Source: an uncultured Burkholderiales bacterium
GTDB lineage: Bacteria; Pseudomonadota; Gammaproteobacteria; Burkholderiales; Burkholderiaceae
NCBI GenBank assembly: GCA_903845315.1
Contig: CAIMWY010000202.1
Coordinates: 1 to 16,403, forward strand
DNA length: 16,403 nucleotides
Direction: 5' to 3'
Part shown: one piece after another, positions 7,685 to 13,333 of the stretch
Layout of the letters: each line of letters begins with the position of its first letter
Position numbering within the stretch: the first letter of the stretch is position 1
Notes under the pieces: model-generated
Seen by the model: only the letters and a program-made list of their open reading frames with translations
The model's database searches: none
What the model was told of the DNA's origin: nothing
Made by a program: the position numbers and the translations under genes

Positions 7685-8140
7685 GTGATCAGTTTCAAAC
7701 TCAACGGCCAATCGGTGCGCAGTCCCGCAGCAGAGGCCACGTCTTTGCTGACGGTGCTGGCCAACGATTTTCAAATCAATGGCGCCAAATTCGGTTGCGG
7801 AAAATCTCAGTGTGGCGCGTGTGCGGTGATGGTCGATGGCAATCCGGTGCGCAGTTGTGTGGCGCCGCTGTCGTCGGTGGCAGGTCGCGCGGTGACCACC
7901 TTGGAGGGCATGAAAGATGGCCAGCGGCCCAGCCGCTTGCAACAGGCCTTTATTGACGAGCAGGCCGCTCAGTGTGGCTACTGCACCTCGGGCATGATCA
8001 TCCAAGCCCAGGCCTTGCTCGATCGCAACCCCAAGCCCACCGACGCCGAAGTGCGCTCGGCCTTGGATGGCAATTTGTGCCGTTGCGGGGCCCATAACCG
8101 CATCGTGCGTGCCGTTTTACGCGCAGCCAAGGGAGCCTGA
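7685..8140 (+). CDS. [2Fe-2S] small subunit of a molybdenum hydroxylase (IorA-like)
   Basis: This is a 151-residue electron-transfer subunit of the xanthine oxidase family, closest in style to isoquinoline 1-oxidoreductase alpha. The N-terminal plant-ferredoxin-type cluster is bound by Cys38, Cys43, Cys46 and Cys58 (FGCGKSQCGAC...C). The second cluster of the helical C-terminal domain is bound by Cys97, Cys100, Cys132 and Cys134 (QCGYC and LCRCG). Translation starts at a GTG at 7685, supported by AAGGAG at 7673-7678 six bases upstream and by the normal ISFKLNG family N-terminus; no ATG fits. It has no export signal of its own, while its partner carries a Tat signal. The stop codon is two bases before the ATG of the large subunit, so the two are translationally coupled. 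Confidence 0.95.
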   Translation: MISFKLNGQSVRSPAAEATSLLTVLANDFQINGAKFGCGKSQCGACAVMVDGNPVRSCVAPLSSVAGRAVTTLEGMKDGQRPSRLQQAFIDEQAAQCGYCTSGMIIQAQALLDRNPKPTDAEVRSALDGNLCRCGAHNRIVRAVLRAAKGA

Positions 8141-8142
8141 CC

Positions 8143-10383
8143 ATGAGCCACACACTCACTTCCAGCCGTCGTGAATTTTTGAAAGCCACAGGCTATGTCT
8201 CTTTGGCGTTTGGTATTCCTTTGGATGCCGCTTTATCACAAACCGCTGCCGTCAGCGCCAAGCCGCGCTTACCAGGTTCGCTGAACACCCACCGCAAGCT
8301 CAATGCTTGGCTGCGCATCAACGCGAACCAAACCGTTACTTTGCTGGTGGGGAAGGTCGAGTTGGGGCAGGGCATTTTGACCGCGGTGACGCAAATTTGT
8401 GCCGACGAACTCGACATTGATTTGTCCCGCGTGCAGGTGATTTCAGGCGACACCGCCCTAGTGCCCAACGAAGGTGTGACAGCAGGATCGTTCTCGATGC
8501 CCAATTGCGGCACTGCGGTGCAATATGCGTCTGCCGAGGTGAGAGCCCTGATGCTCGAGCTCGCGGCGGACAAACTCAAGCAACCGATCGACAGCCTCAG
8601 CGTGCACGACGGCATGGTCAACGCGCTGTCCGGGGATCAAGTGTCTTACTGGGATTTGGTATCGGGCGAGTCGCTCAACCGCGAAGCCACCGGTCAAGTC
8701 AAGCCCAAGCCCGCGCACCGTCACCGCTACATCGGTCACCCCGTGCACCGGGTTGACTTAGACCCCAAGATGGTGGGTCAAGCCATGTTTGTGCAAGAGC
8801 AACGACCTGTGGGCATGCTGTTTGGGCACATCGTGCGCCCGCCCACCTACCAAGCCAAGTTGCTGTCGGTCAATCTGGCTGCGGTGCAAAAAATGCCTGG
8901 CGTGGTCAAGGCTGTGCGCAATGGCAGCTTCATCGGCGTGGTGGCCAGGCGCGAAGAACAAGCGCTGGCTGCAGCCAAGGCCATGGCGGCTTCGACCAAG
9001 TGGCAGGTGGACAAAGTCTTGCCTGGGCATGACGGCATCTTTGAATGGCTGCGCAAAGCCAAGCCCAACAAACTCATCGACACCAAAACGCAAGTGCGTG
9101 TGGGTGGCGAGCCCGTGGCAAAAACCATGCAGGCCACCTACCAGCGTCCGTACCACATGCATGCGTCCATCGGCACCTCGGCGGCCATTGCCACCTTGGG
9201 CGCGGATGGTGTGATGTTGATTCAAACCCACAGCCAGTCGGTGTTTGAAACCAGCGTGGCGATTGCCAAGATGCTCGGCATGGAGCCCGCCAAGGTGCGC
9301 TGCCAACACATGCAAGGCGCCGGTTGCTACGGCCACAACCTGGCCGACGACGCTGCGGCCGATGCTGCGCTGTTGGCGGCTGCCGTGCCCGGCAACCCTG
9401 TGCGCTTGCAATACACCCGCGAGCAAGAGCACACCTGGGAGCCCTATGGTTCGGCCATGGAGGTGCAAGTCCAAGCTGGTTTGGACGCGCAAGGCAATGT
9501 GCTCGATTGGGACTTGCAGGTCTGGTCCACCCCGCACGGCACGCGCCCCAGTGGCGAGCCCGGCAACTTGCTGTCGGCGCGTTATTTGGAAAAACCCTTC
9601 ACCTTGCCGGTGCCGGTCAACGGTGGCCCGCCCAATTACGCCGCCGACCGCAACGCCATTGCCTTGTACGAGTTCCCAGGTCACAAGGTGTTGACCCACT
9701 TCATCACCGACATGCCGCTGCGCGCCTCATCCACCCGAGGCTTGGGCGCCTACGCCAACGTGTTTGCCATCGAGTCGTTTATCGACGAACTGGCCATGGC
9801 CGCCAAGGTTGACCCGGTGGAATACCGCCTGCGCTTTTTGAAAGACGAGCGCGCACGCGATGCGCTGGTCAAAGCGGCCAAAGCCTTTGGCTGGGCCGAT
9901 TGGAAAAAAACAGAAGACCGTGGGCGTGGCATCGCCTTTGCCCGCTACAAAAACATCGCAGGCTACTGCGCCGTGGCCTTAGAGGTCGAAGTCAATCGCC
10001 GCAATGGGCGCATCCGTGTGCTGCGCGCTGTGGCGTCGGCGGATGTGGGCCACATCGTCAACCCCGATGGCGTGAGCAACCAAATCGAAGGCGGCTTGAT
10101 TCAGTCGCTGAGTTGGTCGCTCAAAGAAGAAGTCAAGTTCGACGACACCAAGGTGCTGTCGAATGATTGGGCCAGCTACCCCATCCTGACCTTCTCGGAA
10201 GTGCCGCCAGTCGAAGTGGTGTTGATCGACCGCCCCGGTGCGCCCTTCTTGGGCACGGGTGAGGCCTCGCAAGGCCCGACAGGCGCGGCCTTGGCCAACG
10301 CCGTGTTTGATGCCACAGGCGTGCGCTTTCGGCGCGTGCCGCTCACGCCAGACCGCGTCAAAACGGGTTTGTCAAAGGCTTGA
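8143..10383 (+). CDS. Tat-exported molybdopterin large subunit (isoquinoline 1-oxidoreductase beta-like)
   Basis: This 746-residue catalytic subunit belongs to the single-chain xanthine oxidase group typified by isoquinoline 1-oxidoreductase beta and related periplasmic aldehyde or N-heterocycle dehydrogenases. Residues 7-14 (SSRREFLK), followed by a hydrophobic stretch to about residue 34, form a twin-arginine signal, so the folded enzyme is exported. KVELGQG (71-77), the a/b hammerhead region from about 207, QTHSQSVF (361-368) and GAGCYGHN (392-399) are molybdenum-cofactor domain motifs. Glu707 in GTGEASQGP is the expected active-site glutamate. There is no FAD subunit nearby, so electrons probably leave through the [2Fe-2S] partner to a cytochrome or similar carrier. 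It is the last gene of the operon. Specific substrate, an N-heterocycle or an aldehyde, is not decided by sequence. Confidence 0.92.
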   Translation: MSHTLTSSRREFLKATGYVSLAFGIPLDAALSQTAAVSAKPRLPGSLNTHRKLNAWLRINANQTVTLLVGKVELGQGILTAVTQICADELDIDLSRVQVISGDTALVPNEGVTAGSFSMPNCGTAVQYASAEVRALMLELAADKLKQPIDSLSVHDGMVNALSGDQVSYWDLVSGESLNREATGQVKPKPAHRHRYIGHPVHRVDLDPKMVGQAMFVQEQRPVGMLFGHIVRPPTYQAKLLSVNLAAVQKMPGVVKAVRNGSFIGVVARREEQALAAAKAMAASTKWQVDKVLPGHDGIFEWLRKAKPNKLIDTKTQVRVGGEPVAKTMQATYQRPYHMHASIGTSAAIATLGADGVMLIQTHSQSVFETSVAIAKMLGMEPAKVRCQHMQGAGCYGHNLADDAAADAALLAAAVPGNPVRLQYTREQEHTWEPYGSAMEVQVQAGLDAQGNVLDWDLQVWSTPHGTRPSGEPGNLLSARYLEKPFTLPVPVNGGPPNYAADRNAIALYEFPGHKVLTHFITDMPLRASSTRGLGAYANVFAIESFIDELAMAAKVDPVEYRLRFLKDERARDALVKAAKAFGWADWKKTEDRGRGIAFARYKNIAGYCAVALEVEVNRRNGRIRVLRAVASADVGHIVNPDGVSNQIEGGLIQSLSWSLKEEVKFDDTKVLSNDWASYPILTFSEVPPVEVVLIDRPGAPFLGTGEASQGPTGAALANAVFDATGVRFRRVPLTPDRVKTGLSKA

Positions 10384-10385
10384 GT

Positions 10386-10412
10386 CTGTCAGGGGGCAAA
10401 GCCCTCTGACAG
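10386..10412 (+). terminator. Stable hairpin after the molybdenum hydroxylase operon
   Basis: CTGTCAGGGGGC (10386-10397) pairs with GCCCTCTGACAG (10401-10412) over 12 positions, with one G-U pair and the three-base loop AAA. It begins two bases after the stop codon of the large subunit. No T run follows, so it may be a weak intrinsic terminator or an mRNA 3'-end stabiliser rather than a classical one. Confidence 0.6.
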
Positions 10413-10454
10413 CACGAGCGTTTCCTAAGCGGCGGGTTGCAGAGCTTGTTGGGG

Positions 10455-10585
10455 CTAAGGCTTGTCTGCACGCAAGCCTGCGCCTTCGTGCATCAAGCGC
10501 ATGCGCACGGGGTCGTGTGCGGCCACCTCGTTGGTGGCTTGGTTGAGCTTTTCTATTCACCAAGGTCATTGATGTTAGCTTGCAT
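10455..10585 (-). pseudogene. Frameshifted 43-codon small gene behind the FlaG-like gene
   Basis: Two bases after the FlaG-like stop codon, an ATG at 10585 opens MQANINDLGE and then hits a stop. In the next frame the sequence reads on at once as IEKLNQATNEVAAHDP and VRMRLMHEGAGLRADKP to a TAG at 10455-10457. That second piece has a natural amphipathic, helix-like composition. The span is 131 bp, one short of 44 codons, which fits the loss of a single base near 10555. I do not recognise the family. It could be a broken gene, a sequencing error or chance. The rest of the 10413-10587 stretch shows nothing else I can support. Confidence 0.35.
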
Positions 10586-10587
10586 GC

Positions 10588-10965
10588 TCAGACGTTTTTA
10601 TCAACCAAATAGCCCGTCAGCTTCTCACTTCGGTGCAGGTCCACAGGCAAGCTTTTATAGCTGAACTTGCGAATCACTTGACCAGAGACCGTGTCGGTCA
10701 TCACAACATTGAGTGATTTGGACGGCGCATCAAAGGCAAACGACATAGCAACATTGCTGTTCACCAAACTAGGGGGTGTGCGCGCAATCGGCTCACTCAC
10801 CTCTTTGGGGCGAGTCAAGGGGGCTGACTTGGATGTGTGTGGTGCCGGCGTGTATTCATCCACAGCAGGCGCAGCCACTGGGTTTTCCCGTGGGGTTGGC
10901 GCAGTTGTGGGAGACAGGGCGATCGGCATGGTCAGTTCACGTAGGTGGTGCAACATCTCTATCAT
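10588..10965 (-). CDS. FlaG-like protein
   Basis: This is a 125-residue protein if translation begins at 10965; the ATG at 10929 (MPIALSPTTA) would give 113 residues. Residues about 13-65 are Pro/Ala/Thr-rich and probably disordered. The C-terminal half is compact: SNVAMSFAFDAPSKSLNVVM followed by TDTVSGQVIRKFSYKSLPVD. It follows the FlaG pattern of a 'SLxFxxD...VVxVxDxxTGxVIRxIP' beta-strand unit. FlaG proteins are small cytoplasmic modulators of flagellar filament length. No flagellar genes are near, no ribosome site is clear, and the proline usual after VIRxI is missing, so the assignment is tentative. It is transcribed divergently from the two-component system. Confidence 0.5.
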   Translation of the reverse strand: MIEMLHHLRELTMPIALSPTTAPTPRENPVAAPAVDEYTPAPHTSKSAPLTRPKEVSEPIARTPPSLVNSNVAMSFAFDAPSKSLNVVMTDTVSGQVIRKFSYKSLPVDLHRSEKLTGYLVDKNV

Positions 10966-10989
10966 CGGTACTTAACGCTGGGACTTGAG

Positions 10990-11036
10990 TGACAAGCGCT
11001 TCATCCGTTAATTGGTGACGGACTTGTCATTTTTTT
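10990..11036 (+). promoter_or_regulatory. CusR/CopR-like response-regulator box upstream of the two-component operon
   Basis: TGACGG-AC-TTGTCA at 11016-11029, followed by seven T (11030-11036), closely matches the E. coli CusR-type site as I recall it (TGACAA-N2-TTGTCA followed by T). A weaker half-matching copy, TGACAA-GC-GCTTCA, begins 26 bp earlier at 10990. The same motif with its T run recurs upstream of the gene at 13334. The site lies between the divergent FlaG-like gene and the response-regulator gene, about 100 bp before the latter. It could serve autoregulation. Confidence 0.6.
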
Positions 11037-11126
11037 GCTTCCCTAGGACGCGCAAACTAAGCCCTTGCTCACCCATACTTGCCGTGCAGTACCTAATTGG
11101 AACTACATCGAAAAACACAGGACGTC

Positions 11127-11816
11127 ATGAAAATTTTATTGATCGAAGATGAAATCAAGATTGCTGAATTTGTGATCAACGGCTTAACGCATGCGGGCTA
11201 TCAAGTCGATCACACGGAAGACGGTTTGGTGGGGTTGGATTTGGTTCAGCAAAAAACTCATGATTTGGTGGTCTTGGACGTGATGTTGCCGTCTCTTAAT
11301 GGTTTTGACCTGCTGCGGCAATTACGCCAATCGGGGAACACCACACCAGTGATCATTTTGAGTGCCAAGGTGGATTTGCCCGACCGCTTGCAGGGGTTTG
11401 AGGTGGGTGCTGACGATTACTTGCCCAAGCCTTTTTTTGTGGAAGAGTTGGTGGCGCGCATCAAACTGTTGTTGGAGCGGCACTCGGTGATCAAAGACCC
11501 ACTGATTCGTAGCCCGCACCTCACACTTGACTTGTCGACCCACCGGGCACAGTGGTATGACACCTCGGCCATTCTGAGCCAACGTGAATTTAGTCTTCTG
11601 GCTTTTCTGATGCGCTCGCCCGGACATATCTACTCGCGCAAGCAAATTCTCAAGCATGTGTGGGACATCACCTTCGATCCTGAAACCAATGTGGTGGATG
11701 TGTGTGTGCGACGTATCAAAAGCAAGCTGGGTCGGAATAATTCAGAGAGTGCGTCTCCCATTGAATCTGTGCGTGGCGTCGGCTACCGATTCCGGGTGGA
11801 AGACGCAGCGGTATGA
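11127..11816 (+). CDS. OmpR/PhoB-family response regulator (CusR/CopR-like)
   Basis: This is a 229-residue DNA-binding response regulator. The receiver domain (1-115) has acidic residues Glu7 and Asp8, phospho-acceptor Asp51 in VVLDVMLP, Ser79 and Lys101 in YLPKPF. The C-terminal OmpR-type winged helix runs from about 130, with LSQREFSLLAFLMRSPG, SRKQILKHVW, DVCVRRIKSKL and SVRGVGYRF. The spacing and the PGHIYSRKQILKHVWDI segment resemble metal or redox-responsive regulators of the CusR/CopR/IrlR group. A TTG at 11097 in frame would add ten residues; the ATG at 11127 is chosen because MKILLIEDE is the normal N-terminus and AGGA lies just before it. The stop overlaps the kinase start by four bases (ATGA), so both are made together. 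Confidence 0.95.
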   Translation: MKILLIEDEIKIAEFVINGLTHAGYQVDHTEDGLVGLDLVQQKTHDLVVLDVMLPSLNGFDLLRQLRQSGNTTPVIILSAKVDLPDRLQGFEVGADDYLPKPFFVEELVARIKLLLERHSVIKDPLIRSPHLTLDLSTHRAQWYDTSAILSQREFSLLAFLMRSPGHIYSRKQILKHVWDITFDPETNVVDVCVRRIKSKLGRNNSESASPIESVRGVGYRFRVEDAAV

Positions 11817-13210
11817 AGTCCTTCAAGCTACACCTTTTCATTCGGTTGGTGATCACCACTTTTTTGGTGATTTGGTCTAACCGTTTGGTAGGGCAATATT
11901 TCCTGACAGAGCAATTGAAACAACAGGTCAATGATCAGATGAGTCTGACTTTAACCTACTGTGAACAGCAATCGGCCGATCGAAAAATTTTCAACCAATG
12001 TGCCAGAAAAACTCACAGTCTCGACTTATCGCTCTATCTGATTGAGCATTACGTCTTGTGTGGTAGCACCATTACCAACGACGAACCCAGTAAGCAGTTG
12101 CTGTGTTTGGATGTGCAAGACAACAGAACTGTTTGGAATGCCTATGACACCTCTGACACACAAAGCATGCAGCACGCTACGGTTCAGCATGAGGGGCAGA
12201 CATGGCAAGCCTTGCGCTTCAAAGACAACGACGCATCTCCGCGGATCGTGCTGGCCCAGAGAGAATTCGATCATTTAATGCGCCAAATGTGGGATCTGCG
12301 CGATCGCAATTTACTTCGAGTGGTGCCTAGTATTCTTATCTTGCTTGGTTTTTTGTCTTTTTACATGACCTTCGTATTCATGCGTCCCCTCAAATACATT
12401 GAGGCGTCAATGTCCGGGTTGTCTTCTAGCAACTTAGGAACACTTGAAAAAGTGAAGGTGCCGTTTTTGGAGTTTGCGAAATTTGTGGAAGTGTTTGATG
12501 ATTTGCGTGTCAGACTGTCTGACAGCTTTGCCAAAGCCCGGCGGTTTGCTGGTGATGCATCGCACGAATTACGCACTCCGCTGACCATTTTGCGTGGCAA
12601 TGTAGAGCGCATGATTGTTGATCTTCCTAAGGGCAGTGATTCGCAAGTGCGCATGCGCATGATGGGTGATGAAGTGGAGCGATTGATTGACATTACCGAA
12701 AAATTGCTCCAACTCTCCCGCGCTGATGCCAGCAGTTTGCTGCAAGACCTTCAACTGCTTGACGTGAGTGAGATGGTGGTTGATCTGTCTGAAGAGATCA
12801 ACAGCTATCAAAAAAAGGTCCGCATTCGCTGCGACATCGAGCCTCATATCTTGTGGAGTTGCGACCCAATTTTGGTGCGGCAATTGATCGACAACCTGTT
12901 GGGCAATGCGCTTAAGTACAACGTGCCAGATGGCTGGATTTTTGTGAAGTTGTCGCAATCAGGTGATAGCTTGGTGTTAATGATGGAAAACCCCTCACAC
13001 AATATTCCCAAAGACTTGAGTGATCGCTGGGCCGACCGTTTTTATCGAGGTGATTCATCGCATACGCGAAGCATTGATGGCATGGGGCTGGGCTTAAGCT
13101 TGTGCAAAGAAATCGCGCAGGTGCATCATGGTGTATTGAATCTCGCCGTCACAGAGTCAAGTACCGTTGTTTTGACTTTGAAGGCCCCACTGGTGCCAAT
13201 GCAAGCTTGA
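11813..13210 (+). CDS. Sensor histidine kinase with Cys-containing periplasmic domain
   Basis: This is a 465-residue membrane sensor kinase and the partner of the regulator at 11127-11816. Transmembrane helices lie at about 8-29 and 169-190, and the 140 residues between them form a periplasmic sensor domain. That domain contains four cysteines: Cys50, Cys63, Cys83 and Cys98. A HAMP-like linker follows to about 240. Phospho-acceptor His251 stands in DASHELRTPLTILRGN. The ATPase domain has its N box at IDNLLGNALKYN (359-370) and the G box GMGLGLSLCKEIAQVHHG. All catalytic motifs look intact. The sensor sequence is not one I recognise. The cysteines, together with the CusR-like boxes, point to metal or redox sensing, but this is inference. 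Confidence 0.94.
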   Translation: MKSFKLHLFIRLVITTFLVIWSNRLVGQYFLTEQLKQQVNDQMSLTLTYCEQQSADRKIFNQCARKTHSLDLSLYLIEHYVLCGSTITNDEPSKQLLCLDVQDNRTVWNAYDTSDTQSMQHATVQHEGQTWQALRFKDNDASPRIVLAQREFDHLMRQMWDLRDRNLLRVVPSILILLGFLSFYMTFVFMRPLKYIEASMSGLSSSNLGTLEKVKVPFLEFAKFVEVFDDLRVRLSDSFAKARRFAGDASHELRTPLTILRGNVERMIVDLPKGSDSQVRMRMMGDEVERLIDITEKLLQLSRADASSLLQDLQLLDVSEMVVDLSEEINSYQKKVRIRCDIEPHILWSCDPILVRQLIDNLLGNALKYNVPDGWIFVKLSQSGDSLVLMMENPSHNIPKDLSDRWADRFYRGDSSHTRSIDGMGLGLSLCKEIAQVHHGVLNLAVTESSTVVLTLKAPLVPMQA

Positions 13211-13235
13211 TGTTGCATCGCTAAAACCCAGTTTA

Positions 13236-13278
13236 TGACGTATCTGTCATTTTTTTACATGACGATTTTGCCATTTTT
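13236..13278 (+). promoter_or_regulatory. Tandem CusR/CopR-like boxes upstream of the TerB-repeat gene
   Basis: Box A is TGACGT-AT-CTGTCA (13236-13249) followed by seven T. Box B is TGACGA-TT-TTGCCA (13260-13273) followed by five T. They are 24 bp apart in the same orientation. Both match the box upstream of the response-regulator gene (TGACGG-AC-TTGTCA plus T run), giving the shared form TGACG-N5-TGYCA plus T run. They lie in the 123-bp gap between the kinase stop and the next start codon. This implies separate, regulator-controlled transcription of the 785-residue protein. Confidence 0.6.
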
Positions 13279-13333
13279 CGCTGAATAACGGCAATGTCAC
13301 CCAAGCAAGTCGCGCGTCTGGTTAACGTGCTGC

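Noticed and set aside
7111..7764. 217-codon open frame antisense to the FAH hydrolase and the start of the small subunit.
   Set aside because: It spans two well-supported sense genes and shows no domain of its own.
8758..9699. 313-codon open frame antisense to the molybdenum hydroxylase large subunit.
   Set aside because: His/Arg/Gly-rich composition typical of the antisense of a GC-rich gene; no motif seen.
10990..11036. Possible rho-independent terminator: TGACAAG and CTTGTCA arms followed by seven T.
   Set aside because: No plus-strand gene ends upstream, the 26-bp loop is long, and the same TGACG...TGTCA plus T-run motif recurs upstream of 13334, which fits an operator better.
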